A DNA stretch of 64,000 nt, from NCBI GenBank assembly GCA_036417435.1, contig CM070918.1, positions 30,945,523-31,009,522 on the forward strand, given 5' to 3'. Positions 22,205-32,962 of the stretch are shown here, one piece after another. Each line of letters begins with the position of its first letter. The first letter of the stretch is position 1. Under the pieces are notes generated by a model that was not told the DNA's origin, did no database searches, and saw only the letters and a program-made list of their open reading frames with translations. This DNA comes from Inia geoffrensis (lineage: Eukaryota; Chordata; Mammalia; Artiodactyla; Iniidae). The translations under genes and the position numbers were made by a program.

Positions 22205-22405
22205 ACATTTTTGGAGCCCTACTCTGTGTCAAGGCCATTGTTAAGGTTTTCTTTTAATCCTCATGGTGACCCAGTGGGGTGGGCATTGGCAGAATCCTCA
22301 TCTTACAGGTGAGAAGGTGAGGTTCAGAGAGGCGATGCAACTTGCCTAAGGACACCTAAGTTAAGCCAGGATCTGAACGCAGATCCAATTAGCATCAAGG
22401 CCCCT
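22205..22405 (-). repeat. MIR SINE
   Basis: Antisense MIR: 'ctactctgtgtcaaggcc', 'ttttaatcctcatggtgac', 'catcttacaggtgagaagg', 'gaggttcagagaggcgatg' and 'ggatctgaacgcagatcc'. Confidence 0.8.
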
Positions 22406-22639
22406 GGAAATCTCTGCTGCTGCAGGGCTTTAGGGTCAGTGGCTGATGACAACAGATGGAGTCATTACACATGCTTTGTGACAGCAAAGGGGACAAACAC
22501 TTTGTCCTATGACATAGTTTCCCTATGTTAGCTTTCTCCTACCGAGATCGAAAACTTGTCAATAGCTCAGTAAAATGTGTCTGATATTTGACCCCTAAGT
22601 CATGGTGACATAGTGTGACACCCAGATAAAAACATGCAG

Positions 22640-23490
22640 CTAATTAAAAAACAAATCTGAGAGTGCCACTTCTCTGCCCAGAGCCTTCAATACCTTCTCA
22701 TATGCATTCATTTCCCGTTGCTGCTGTAACAAATGATCCCATACTTAGTTTAAAACAAGACAAATTTATTATTTTACAGTCTGGAGTCAGAAGTCTGACA
22801 TGATCTTGGCTGGAAGCAAGGTGTTGGCAGTGTTGCATCTCTTTGTGGAGGCTCTAGAGGAGAATTCCGCATCCTTGTCTTTTCCGGCTTCTAGAGGCCA
22901 CCTGCATTCTTTGGTCCCTTTCCTTCCCCATCAAAGCCAGCTAGGTTGCATCTCCCTGATGACTTCTTCTATGAACACATTTCTCTGTGACCACAGCTGG
23001 AGAAAGTCTTCTGCTTTTAAAGACTAATGATTAGATTGCCTCACCTGGGTAATCCAGGCTCATCTTCTCATATCAAGGTCTGTACCATTAATCCCGTCTG
23101 CAATGTCCCTTTTGCCATATAAGGTAACATACTCACAGGTCCCGAAGATTAGGACAAGGACACTTTGGGGTCATTATTCTGCCTACCACAAACAAAACCT
23201 CACAAAGCATGAACCTACCTGTCCCTAACTTTGTTGTACTATCTCTCCAGTAATTGCTATACTGTACAGAACCCACCAGCTTCATTTGCGCCCTGGGGCA
23301 GGTTCATAACAACTGTCCCTCTGCCTGCCACCTGCTTTTCTCTCTGCTCTCACCACCCTACACTAACATAATTCTAGCTCATCTTCAAATTTCAGCTCAC
23401 ACGTCCCTTCCTCCGAAATGTCCTTTCCCCATGACACCCATATAACCAGGTTGAGCTCCTTATAATATCCTTAAACTTATCCATCGTAAT
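22640..23490 (+). mobile_element. L2 LINE fragment, split by an MLT1 LTR
   Basis: L2-like sequence is seen before ('gcccagagccttcaatacct', 22680-22700) and after (23196-23490: 'ccctctgcctgccacctgct', 'cagctcacacgtcccttcct', 'gaaatgtcctttccccatg') the LTR. It is sense-oriented and the LTR interrupts it. Confidence 0.6.
22705..23192 (-). mobile_element. MLT1B-like LTR inside L2
   Basis: Antisense: 'tttcccgttgctgctgtaac', 'tttattattttacagtctgg', 'gaggctctagaggagaattc', 'tcttccggcttctagagg'-like, 'gtaacatactcacaggtccc' and the end 'attctgcctaccaca'. Full-length solitary MaLR LTR. Confidence 0.9.
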
Positions 23491-23534
23491 ATTAACCACA
23501 ATTTGTAATTGGTTCTCATGTGATTATTCAATGA

Positions 23535-23690
23535 ATGGATGTTGTAGTAGTTAAGCAGAGTGATTCTGGAGTCTGGCTTGAGATCCTGTCTCCTCTGTAA
23601 AAGGTATTTATCATATATTTTTATAATATTAAAAAGTTCTTACGTGTAAAGTTCTTAGAACAGGGCCTGTCAAATAATACTCATAGTTGC
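23535..23690 (+). repeat. MIR SINE fragment
   Basis: Sense MIR words 'gattctggagtctggcttg', 'cttagaacagggcctgtc'. The middle part is diverged. Confidence 0.55.
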
Positions 23691-23691
23691 A

Positions 23692-23741
<50 letters not shown>
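23691..23741 (+). repeat. (AT)n microsatellite
   Basis: About 20 uninterrupted AT units preceded by 'atatgtgt'. The run is self-complementary and could form a hairpin. Confidence 0.97.
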
Positions 23742-23743
<2 letters not shown>

Positions 23744-24605
23744 GAATTTATTTATATATAAGTTCTTATCTATTTTATACACTTATTATCAGAGGATTTT
23801 TAAAAATCTTATCTCCAGTGCCTGGGATATGGAGAGATCTGCTCTCTGCAGTAGTTTTCTGACATCTCCTTAATCAATATTATGCAAGCAAAGAAGGCAT
23901 AACAATGGCAGAAATAACATAACAGGTCATTTGTGAGGTTTAAAGATCTGTCTTAATAAATTCAGGCCAGTGACATCACCGCTGAACACAGTTGCTTGAT
24001 AAGCAAAATCGAATAGCTGAGAGTCGTAGATGATTTAAGCTACCTTAGCTGGCATGAGCAAATTCTAACAGGCATAAGAATGTTGCCACAAAGCTTACTG
24101 ATTTTTCTCTGAACCTGGACTTGGGCAAAGAAATTAGCAAGGATAAAAGAATATGTTGAAACATAGCTACTCTGGAATATCTAGAGTCACCAAAACAGCT
24201 CACCAGTGTAGAAATCATGCTATTTGATAAAGCTAACAAAACAGTGTACCTTAATTGATACAGCTGTTATCCTCAGAAGAAACATCACAGAATTCTTTCC
24301 AGATGAAACAAATGAGTATGTTGCTCTGGCAGAAGAGCTGAAGGTCAGAGTAGAAACTGAGGACCAGCAACGTTAAGGCAGTTATCCTGGCAACAGGGAT
24401 GGTGTCCTCTGCACAGAGCACACATCTGGGGGGTGAGGCGCTAGGGATGCAATTGTATAAGAGGAAGTGCTTGCTTTCATCTGCCCTGCATCCATTGCCC
24501 ACTTGGGAGATAGCACCCCAATTTTTCATGGATTGCCGACCCTCTACTACTCATAGTAAGTACAAATGGGAAATGACTCCACCCCTGGCTGAAGGAATTA
24601 GCCCT
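23742..24605. other. Unique non-coding sequence
   Basis: No gene or named repeat seen. Confidence 0.4.
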
Positions 24606-24609
24606 TGAC

Positions 24610-24950
24610 TCAAGCCTGTCCAGTGAAAATAATTCATCTTCCTGGCCATGAGTAACTGGTCTATAAATGAACATGTGGCATAACTGGGGCCAATGAGGCT
24701 CTTTCTCTTGGAATTTCATGGAAACTAATGAGAAAGAGAGACTGTCTTTCCAGAAAGACTGAAGTCATAAATGTGTCTTTGAAGATATCACTGGCCATCT
24801 TTGTCATCACTTGGGGAAAAACTTGGCTGAAAAAACAAAGCCAGTAATGAGGAAAGAACAGCCAAGAGGTGGAGGAAGGGTCCTGACTGCAGCAATGAAG
24901 ACATGATATTCTCTGGATTTCCCAGGAGCACAAGCCAGTCAATTCTCAGA
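24610..24950. repeat. Unresolved ancient interspersed repeat
   Basis: Contains 'ggccaatgaggctctttctc', 'aagaacagccaagaggtgga' and related words of the same general type as the segment at 16685-16955. Family not resolved. Confidence 0.35.
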
Positions 24951-25129
24951 GAGGAAGTACCATGTGCAACCTAAAAAGTGCGGACTGACACAGGAAGCCC
25001 TGGAATGCAGGTGACCTCCAGGGGCTCCAAGCCCAGGTGCTCCCCTGTACCTCGGATTGGAAAATGGAGCTTTGGCTCAGGAATTGCTTGGCCTTGGTCT
25101 TCCAGATGTCTCTGTGACCACAGTTTCAC

Positions 25130-25465
25130 TGAACTCATGTCCCAGGCAGTTCTGAACCTCTGTGCCTCATTCAACCTGGTCCCTCTGCTTGGACAGTCTT
25201 TCTTCCTCTCCTCCACTTAGCAAATTGCTCCTCAACCTTCAAGTGCAATGGAGGGTCTTCTGTTTGAAGCCTCCCCTCTCCCTGGCCAGTGAACTGATCA
25301 CCCCTTTCTTCTTGTCACCTGAGAACTCTCACAACCCTCCCTAGGCAACCCTGCAAATTATTTCACGCCATCTCTCTCCCCCACGGACCGTGAGCTCTTT
25401 GAGGGAAAGCACCATGAATGGTTCATCTCTGATCCCCCCAGAGCTTGCATGTGTAGTATTTTGAT
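25130..25465 (+). mobile_element. L2 LINE 3' fragment
   Basis: Sense L2: 'tccctctgcttggacagtct', 'ctcctcaaccttcaagtgca', 'ggaccgtgagctctttgagg', 'gaaagcaccatgaatggttc', 'cccagagcttgcat'. The order matches the L2 3' end. Confidence 0.75.
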
Positions 25466-26360
25466 GTGAGGGAAAAGGGAAGTGATTAAAAATTGGGAAG
25501 CTGTACAAGGAGGAAAAAAAAAAAATCCATGAATATTAATAGTGGTGAGGTATGAGGTAGAAAAAGGATGGAATTACTTTTGAAAGTTTATCTCCTCAAA
25601 GGAACTTTTTTTCTATTAAACATAATTTTTATTTCATCCAAGGCAAAGCTAAATAAAATTCTACAATGCAAAACATGTTGTCAAGGCAAGACAGTCTGAC
25701 AACAACCACCAAAGCTGGCTACCTGGAACCCACCATGAACCGAAGTCAAAGGGAAACTCACACTGGTTTGGCTTCCTGTTGAATCGGAGTCAAGTACATG
25801 GAGCTTTCATAAACGGGCCAAAGGGTGACTGGAGGTTGGGGCGAAACTCTTCTGCTGTAAAAATTGAGAACCATCATTATAAAAACCTGAAATTAAAAAG
25901 AGCAGTACTTTCTCAAATCTTTGGGAGTCCCTCTGTTAGATTTAAGGAAGAAATTAAACAGAATGGAAGGCTGTTGCTTAATTTGTTGTTTGCCCTCCTT
26001 TAGAAAAGGCCCAGAATAATATCAAAATCTGGGATTCAAAAACTCAGCCCTCCACGGGGACCAGGAAGCTGACACGAAAGAAGAAAGCAGGGTCTGGTGG
26101 GGACCTGAAGAAACTGGGGACAACAGATCTATCTAAAAGGGGCAGCTGCTACCAGCTCCTGCTTGGGCTGCCATGTGCGGATACCAGAATTTCTGATTTT
26201 TAAAAGAAACGGGAATTCCTATTTTTTGTCTTTATTTAAAATACCTTGAATTTAAAATCCTGGTTAAACAAGTAAAAAAGCAAAAATCCAGTCCACTCAA
26301 CTGGCATCCATGCCATTTATAAGCGGAAGGATGGTTGTGAAGTGTCTTGGGTTTGGTTCT
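25466..26360. other. Unique non-coding sequence
   Basis: No gene or repeat recognised; an A-run lies at 25513-25525. Confidence 0.4.
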
Positions 26361-26364
26361 TCCC

Positions 26365-26945
26365 ATAAGCAGACCTTGAGACAAGGATTTGAGTGCAAAG
26401 AATTTATTTGGACAGTGATCTCAGGAATTACAGGCAGGGCTGTGGGGAGTGAGATGGGGAAGGGAAGGCAGCCACTGCAGCGTGTGCTAGGAAGAGGGTA
26501 TGCCCATGACCGTGAGGCTCATCCTTCTGGGGATCTCCGAGATGGGGACCTCAGGGATGGGGACCTCCGGGATGGCGACCTCCGGGATGGGGACTCTCCA
26601 GGAGACCCATAGGTTACATGTCAGTGTCCTTACATTTGAGGGGTGAGGAAATTAGGGCATTTCTCCACCTGCTTCCGTGGTTGAGAGCTGCTCCCAAATT
26701 GTTCACTCGGTGGCATTTCTGTGTATTCTCCTTCTGTCTGCAAGTACCCTGGGGCATAGTCCCAGGTGCTGGGGTGGACCAGAGCGGTGGGTGCTGAGCT
26801 GCTCTGCGTGGAACACTAATAACATCCTTGTATCACAGACCGGTAGCAGAAGTTGGATGGACCAGGACTGATGCCAAAATAACACATTTCTCCCCCTGCC
26901 TCTAGGTACTTGGCCTATCACCTTGAGATCCCTTAAAAGAAACCC
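26365..26945 (-). repeat. Possible antisense LTR with an internal minisatellite
   Basis: The words 'taagcagaccttgagacaag', 'gagtgcaaagaatttatttg' and 'gatctcaggaattacaggc' resemble antisense mammalian LTRs in which TTTATT is the reverse of a poly-A signal. The family is not identified. The segment contains a 15-bp tandem array. Confidence 0.35.
26532..26599 (+). repeat. 15-bp GC-rich minisatellite
   Basis: Four full copies of a 15-mer (GACCTCCGGGATGGG and one- or two-base variants) at 26532, 26547, 26562 and 26577, then a partial copy. It reads as DLRDG repeats in one frame because 15 is a multiple of three. Its CpGs make it a local methylation-prone spot. Confidence 0.92.
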
Positions 26946-27084
26946 TTTCTTTTGGTAGTGTTCACAGTTGGTGACACACCCTGGTCATGGTTGGGGGCAT
27001 CGGTGGGAACCATTCCTCCTATGACATTTTGAACTGAAATTTCACCTCCAAATGGTAAGATTTCCCAGGGCATCAGTGTTTCTG

Positions 27085-27212
27085 GGGATTAGCAGATCGG
27101 AATATGGAGTTAGTGGTTTCACTGTGGCACCACTTGCTGTGTGACATCAGGCAAGTTGCTCTCTGTCTCAGCCTCAATTTCTCTATCTATAAGAAGCAGC
27201 AAATAGCATCTC
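27085..27212 (+). repeat. MIR SINE fragment
   Basis: Sense MIR core: 'cttgctgtgtgacatcaggc', 'aagttgctctctgtctcag', 'cctcaatttctctatc'. Confidence 0.65.
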
Positions 27213-28700
27213 TAATGGACTCCAGGGCTTCGGATTTTGTTCCACTTTCCCAGGAAGATGCTCACAGTGGCCTGGAAGCTACATTGGTTCATAACGTCAT
27301 ACAAGGAGTCGGCAGCCCGTATCCTATGGCCTGTCATATCTTGGGCTGTAACCTTTGTAATATCAAAGGTCTGTAATGAATAAGGGGGCCCCTCACTCAC
27401 TCTTGTTCACAGACCAATGTCAGGGCACGGTACCCACCCGGCTAGAGTGTTTCATTTTCCTCACACTTCTGCTCCTGCCCTTTAATCAGGGCCTCGGAGG
27501 TAATTGCTGTGTGGACAAACAGCTTGTGGCCTAGTGTGCAACTAATAATTAGTTTAGAGACTGTGATCTATAAATTTTGAGGAGAGGGAAAGACGATTTG
27601 GTGCACTTGGGCCATCGTTTCTAATGAAGAGAAATAACACACCGGAAGGGGTCCCGAGTGTTATCCAAGCAACTTAATATTTTCTGGTGGTGATTTGTAG
27701 GCCTCCATAATGCCTTGTGATCTCGGGGAAAGAAAGAAAATGGGGTGGGGAGTGAGTTGTTGTTGTTTGTGTTTCTGAAAAAAAAAAGCACCAACCCTCC
27801 ATCGTGTTTATGAGATTTACGACATGCGGGCCGCCATCTGTATAAACCCCACCAAATCTCCATCACTGTCCCCCCGGCTCTGTAAACTAGGCCGGCCAGA
27901 GTGGGACACCATAGGAATGTCGTCCTATTTATTGTTTATAAAAATAAACTGGCTGGCCGGAGATGTATGTAGGGAATTTATATCGAGCAGCTGCACAAGC
28001 AAGTGTCCGAAGGGCGAGGGAGCTGAGGAAGTCGGGAGGGGGAGGCAGTGTGACCCCCAGCCCAGCACAAGCCCTCTCCCATGAGCCAGGAGAGGACCAC
28101 TTTGGGAGATGAAAGGAAAGGAGGGAGGGAGGGAGCCAGATTCAATATCCAACCAGGTCAAACCCCTTTTCTCTTTGGTTTTAGCGTCAACCGAGTGCAA
28201 TAAGTTATAGCACTTGAAATGCTGGCCGAGGAGCATCTCTCCCCTCCCAGAGGAGACACTGGGATGAGCCAGGAGGGGCGCCCATGTGTTCTTTGAGCAG
28301 GGATGCAAAGAGCAAAGCAAGAAATAGACTCTATCAGAGGCTCCCTGATGAGTTGCTGTTTTAAAAGCAGGGTGCCGTCTCTCTTTTGACTAAGAAGCAG
28401 AATGAAGTGGGCGTCGTCCCCTCTGATGGAGACAGTGAAAGCCAGTGGGATGGACACGACTGGGCTCCAGGAGCCTGCCCCAGCCGCAGGACATTGTAAA
28501 GCTGGCCTGAGCGTTGTCACCTGCATGTTGAGTGGGCAGTCTCAGGGCTGCTCAGGTGGGGCAGTCTCCAGGCTGCTCAGGCAGGCAGGGGGCCGACCTG
28601 CAGTCTTTAGATTTATCTCTGAACCCAAATGACAAGGATAAGACTGAGATGCAGAAATTTCCAGAATGTCACCGTTGAAGTGGTCCTGAAAGATGGCTCC
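27213..28700. other. Unique sequence with a candidate conserved non-coding block
   Basis: No gene or repeat. The 27440-28060 part stands out for dense developmental-type motifs, runs of CpG-containing words (such as 'cgacatgcgggccgccatc') and lack of repeats. Further downstream 28080-28700 is ordinary unique sequence with GGGA repeats at 28122-28134. Confidence 0.4.
27440..28060. promoter_or_regulatory. Candidate conserved enhancer
   Basis: The repeat-free block contains TAATTAG (near 27545), GTGTTTATG (near 27805), TTTATTGTTTATAAAAATAAAC-type forkhead/homeobox DNA (27927-27949) and a symmetric E-box CAGCTG (27988-27993). CpGs survive in several places, unusual outside functional DNA in this window. 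No conservation data are available to me, so this is inference from sequence texture alone. Confidence 0.3.
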
Positions 28701-28704
28701 ATGA

Positions 28705-28835
28705 TCCTCTTACTTTAGGTGTGGGAAAACAGAGGCCTGGGCAGACAGCGACTCACCCGTTCCACACAGTGGTTGGGGCAGGCATAGGGCTCAGCTGGGA
28801 TTCGACCTTAGGTCTCCTGTCTCCAGGCAGCCATC
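28705..28835 (-). repeat. MIR SINE fragment
   Basis: Antisense MIR tail: 'gtgggaaaacagaggcctgg', 'ctgggattcgaccttaggtc'. Confidence 0.6.
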
Positions 28836-28948
28836 CTTCTCTGCTGCCCTTTCATCCAGTCCTCCGTCTACTTGCCCATTTGTCCACTCCCTGGTGCTTC
28901 TCTGTCCCCTATAGTCCATTCTCTGGACAGAAGCCAGGGTGATCTTTT

Positions 28949-29356
28949 TTTTTTTCTTAATTTATTTTATTGAAGTATAGTTGATTTACAATGTAGTGTT
29001 AGTTTCTGTGTTAGCAAAATGATTCCGTTATACATATATATAATAGTTTGCATCTGCTAATCCCAAACTCCCAATCCATCCTTCCCCCACCCCTTCTCCT
29101 TTGGCAACCGCAAGTCTGTTCTATATGTCTGTGAGCCTGTGTGTGTTTTTGTTTCATAGGTAAGTTCATTTGTGCCATAATTGAGACTCCACATGTAAGT
29201 GATATCATATAGTATTTGCCTTTCTCTGTCTGACTTACTTCACTTAATATGATAATCTCTAGGTCCATTCATGTTGCTGTAAATGGCATTATTTCCTTCT
29301 TTCTTATGGCTGAGTAGTATGCCATTGTGTATATATGTATCCCACATTTCCTTTAT
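28949..29356 (-). mobile_element. 5'-truncated young L1, long perfect TSD
   Basis: Antisense L1 3'UTR and ORF2 end: poly-T, 'ttattgaagtatagttgatt', 'atctgctaatcccaaactcc', 'ctttctctgtctgacttact', 'atggctgagtagtatgcc'. A 23-bp exact duplication flanks it (28926-28948 and 29357-29379, beginning GACAGAAGCCAGGG). Confidence 0.97.
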
Positions 29357-29359
29357 GAC

Positions 29360-29912
29360 AGAAGCCAGGGTGATCTTTTAAAGATATTAGGCCACTCTCC
29401 TATTTAAACCATTCCATGGCTTCCAGTACCACCAGAATAACACCCAGAGTGCTTACACTACATGATCTGGCACCTGCCTGTGTCTCCTCTCTTCTACACC
29501 TGAGCTGGCACCCACACATCTAGTGGCCTTCTTTCTGCTTCTTGGCCACAACAAACTCCTACCTCAGGGCCTTTGCACATGCTGTTCCTCCATCTGGAAT
29601 CCTCTTCCCTGGAATCTTACTATTGCTACATTCTTCTCATGATTCAATCTTTGCTTAAATGTTGCTTCCTCAGAGAGGGCTCCCCTAACTCCCCACCTCC
29701 TGCCACAAGTCATTCTCAAGCTCATTAACTCGCCTTACTGTTTTTTCTTTAGAGGAATGATCATCATCTGAAATAAAATATTTACCTATTCACTTATGGC
29801 CTTTTTTGGGTCTACCTTAAGAGAGCAAGGGCCATCTTATCTTGTTCTCTTCTGTATTGCCAGTGCCTAGAATTGTAGCTGGCTTGGAATAGGCACTCAT
29901 TCATTCATTCAC
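29360..29912 (+). mobile_element. L2 LINE 3' fragment
   Basis: One of the best L2 matches here: 'ttccatggcttccagtacca', 'cctcagggcctttgcacat', 'gctgttcctccatctggaat', 'cttgcttaaatgttgcttcc'-like, 'gagagcaagggccatcttat', 'tgccagtgcctagaattgt' and a terminal 'cattcattcattc'. Its upstream end is where the young L1 inserted. Confidence 0.88.
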
Positions 29913-30386
29913 TTATCCAACTCTATTTACAGCATTCACTTGTAACCAATGGTCCCACAAAACCTAAATTCTAATGAAGAACGTAAAATAATAAATAGAT
30001 GGGCAAATACGTGCTAGGGTACATCTCTTAGGATTGTGATGAGTACTAAATTTTAGAAAATTAAGATAGTTTATTGATGTAAAACTCTGAGCCCAGTGCC
30101 TTAGTATCTGTTTCATCAATGTTGAAGTGATTTGCAGGTAAATCTGTCTTAATGAATTTATAGTGAAGTACAGGAGACTGACACATTTAAAGGTAATTGC
30201 GTGAGATGGGACTAATATCACTTTGGAGAGGTTAACCAAGGCCAGGAGGGCAGTTGATAAGATCGTTGAGCAGCTGAAGTTGTTCAGAAGAGCAGTCATG
30301 CTCGGCAAGGGGTTAGAGTAGGTGACCCCTTCGATCTTCCTGCCGGCTCAGCCCTGTCTCCCCTGTTCCATGAGGAAACACCCATT
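29913..30386. other. Unique non-coding sequence
   Basis: Nothing recognised. Confidence 0.4.
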
Positions 30387-30528
30387 TAGCCAGATTTTTT
30401 TTAAACGTATTTATTTTTATTGAAGTATAGTTGATTTACAATGTTGTGTTAGTCAGGTGTACAGCAAAGTGATTCCGTTTTATGTATATATTTAAAACAC
30501 ATATGTATTTATATATATCTACACACAC

Positions 30529-30532
<4 letters not shown>

Positions 30533-30567
<35 letters not shown>
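30533..30567 (+). repeat. (TA)n microsatellite in the L1 3'UTR
   Basis: About 16 TA units expanded from the TA-rich part of the L1 3'UTR. The same L1 position carries a shorter (TA)n at 11897-11915. Confidence 0.95.
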
Positions 30568-30568
<1 letters not shown>

Positions 30569-30686
30569 TTTTTTATCTCCTTTTCCATTATAGGTTATTA
30601 CAAAATATTGAATATAGTTCCCTGTGCTATACAGTAGTTCTTTGTTGGTTATCTATTTTATATACAGTAGTGTGTATCTGCTAATC

Positions 30687-31076
30687 TCAAACTCCTAATG
30701 TATCCGTCCGCCTCTTTCCCTTTGATAACCATAAGTTTGTTTTCTGTCTGTAGGTCAGTTTCTGCTTTATATGTAAGTTCATTTGTATCAGTTTTTTTTG
30801 TTTGTTTGTTTTTTTCAGATTCCCCATATAAGCAATATCATAATGGTGTTTGTCTTTCTCTGTCTGGCTTACTTTACTTAGCATGGTCATCTCTAGATCC
30901 ATCCATGTTGCGGCAAATGGCCTTATTTCCTTCCTTTTTATGGCCGAGGAATATTCCATTGTATAAATATACCACATCTTCTTTATCCATTCCTCTGTCC
31001 TGGCTATTGTAAATAGTGCTGCAATGAACACTGGGGTGCATGTCTCGTCTTGAATTATGGTTTTCTCCAGATACAT
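30687..31076 (-). pseudogene. L1 ORF2p C-terminal fragment
   Basis: The frame stays open for 129 codons across the end of ORF2p and runs on into the 3'UTR, which is why the last part (lysine/threonine-rich) lacks family likeness. The cysteine-rich and RT regions are absent because the insertion was truncated at its 5' side. Not functional. Confidence 0.85.
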
Positions 31077-31156
31077 GCCCAGGCATGGGATTGCAGGATC
31101 ACATGGTAGCCCTGTGTTTAGTCTTTTAAGGAAGCTCCATACTGCTCTAGCCAGAC

Positions 31157-31495
31157 TTTAAATGGTGTTAACCATCAAGGGGGAAAAAATAAGGCTTTCA
31201 GTTACTCCAGTCTTTAAAGTAGGTCTCCTCAACTTGGGGAAGAAATCTTGGAATTGTACGCACCATACTCTGTGTCTATGCAAGCACTTTTTTTCCCCTG
31301 GGGAGAAGAACCACAGCTTTCAATGCCCAGGATAGCCAGGGCATCCTGTGTCTCAGTATAAGTTAATTATCACTTAACGAAGTTGTCAACACTTAGAACT
31401 ATTTCAAAATTGTGACTCTCTCTCCTAATTTCATTAAAAGTAAAGAGCATTCACTCTAATTTGGGGTTGCATTCCTAAACATGCCAAATTCAGAT
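31157..31495. other. Unique non-coding sequence
   Basis: Nothing recognised. Confidence 0.4.
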
Positions 31496-31499
31496 GCTA

Positions 31500-32085
31500 T
31501 TACAGTGTTTTCTTATTCAGTAAATATTTCTTGAGCACTTACTAGGGCCAAGAACAGTTTGAGATGCTACAAAGACAGCAGGGCCAAGACAAAGAAAGTT
31601 CCTGCTCTAGGAAGGTTACCTTCTAGGGGGACAAGGAGAGTAGATAACAAGCAAGTAAACAGATATACAAGATAACTCCAGTTGGCGGTAAGTGTTTTGG
31701 AGAAAATAGAGTGATGTAAAAAAGAAGGAAGAGGGTGTTGCTTTATATTAGATGGAAAAGAGAAGGTCTCTATGCTGAGGAGGCATTTGAGCTGAGACTT
31801 GAATGACAAGATAGAACAAAGGTTCAAGGGAAGATGATTTTAGGCATTTCAAGCAAGGGAACTGCTGGTGCAAAGGTCCTGAGGCAGAAATCAGCTTTGT
31901 AAGCTCCAGGGATGGCAGAGAGGTAGTGTGACTCCAGAGTGATGAGTAGCGTGAGAAGTGATACAGTGTGAGTTAAGACATAGGTGGAGTTGGGATCTTG
32001 TAGGACCTGGTAAAATTTGATTGGGATTTGGGATTTGATTTTATGTGTTGTGGGAAACCATTGGAAGTTATGACTAAGACCATAC
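31500..32085 (-). mobile_element. L2 LINE 3' fragment, long
   Basis: Antisense L2 over nearly 600 bp: 'agtaaatatttcttgagcac', 'gttcctgctctaggaaggtt', 'aggaggcatttgagctgaga', 'cttgaatgacaag', 'gcaaaggtcctgaggcagaa', 'gatcttgtaggacctggtaa'. The best preserved L2 copy in the window. Its minus-strand open frame (31567-31827) is chance. Confidence 0.85.
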
Positions 32086-32540
32086 AGTTACCCATGGCAT
32101 GAGATGCTTCTGACAATAATTTCTATATGTTCATGCATTTGGACAGAGAATAGCAATACACTCTTGTTCTTTTGAGAAAAATGTTGGGTTTTGACTTTCT
32201 AAATTGAATTTAAAACCCACTAACAAGCCCTGCAGTTAAAAAACCCTGCACTTAAGAGTACTGAGAAGATGCAAGGCCACACACACTCCAAAAAGACAAT
32301 GTTTTCCATTACTGTGCAAAACATTTTAGCTCCTCATTGTTTTAAAGCTCTCCATTATAGATGAGAGAAGTCAGGGGAATGGCGCGGGCAAACCGTCCCT
32401 TACTGTATTTTTCCTAAAATCAAGATTCAATCTTCCCTCAAATTTTAAATGGACCTTCATTTCTAGAAAAAAACAAACAAGAGTCTGCTTACGGCTCTGT
32501 GCTGACACAAAAAGTAGTTTAGGCAGAGTTTTAAAAAATT
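32086..32540. other. Unique non-coding sequence
   Basis: Nothing recognised. Confidence 0.4.
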
Positions 32541-32962
32541 AGTGTAAAAGGAAGTACCCCAGCTTGAGCCCTATAGGAGACCAGCAAGTAGGAAGTTTAT
32601 TAGCGAAGACTTGGGATCCATGCATGAGGGGAAGGATGGGAGCAGTTCTGGGGCAGAAGGGGTGGTCGGGCTGCAATGCTGTCTCAATGGTTCAATGACC
32701 CCATGAGGAGCCTTGAAACTGGCATGACCTTTAAGAATTGTTCTGCATAGGACTTGCTGCCCCAGACCAACCATTTTATGTAGGGTGCCTCAGTAGGAGG
32801 TGGGAACTTGGGTAAGGCAGCTTTCTTTACCTGAGGACTGCCTGCAGGCAGTACTCCCAGTAGCTGCAAAATAATCCCCTTCCGGGTTCTGGGAGAGACA
32901 TCCAGGTATAAAATGGAAAGCAAAGCATTCCTTTCCTCCACCCTCCATATTTTTGTCCCCAA
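32541..32962 (-). repeat. Possible antisense LTR, family unknown
   Basis: Contains 'agtaggaagtttattagcga', whose reverse carries AATAAA followed by a CAGCAAG-type context, as in an LTR R region. Otherwise it is of low similarity to families I know. There are no flanking internal sequences. Confidence 0.35.

Larger units (their letters stand above)
30397..31147 (-). mobile_element. 5'-truncated L1 with ORF2 C-terminal remnant
   Basis: Antisense L1: poly-T, 'attgaagtatagttgattta', (TA)n at about 30533-30567, 'gttccctgtgctatacagta'. Translated on the minus strand, 30687-31076 gives ORF2p C-terminal words 'PVFIAALFTIART', 'EWIKKMWYIYTMEYSSAIKR', 'TWMDLEMTMLSKVSQTEKDK'. Flanking TAGCCAGAT (30387-30395) and TAGCCAGAC (31148-31156) form a short TSD. 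Confidence 0.93.

Noticed and set aside
26310..26612. Open frame ending in DLRDG repeats, as if a repeat protein
   Set aside because: The repeat is a 15-bp minisatellite in a possible LTR; the peptide is a by-product of the period.
27830..27910. Possible CpG island promoter from the 'GCGGGCCGCC' and 'GGCCGGCC' words
   Set aside because: The CpG-rich part is only about 80 bp, far below island length, and no exon or TATA/initiator arrangement is evident.
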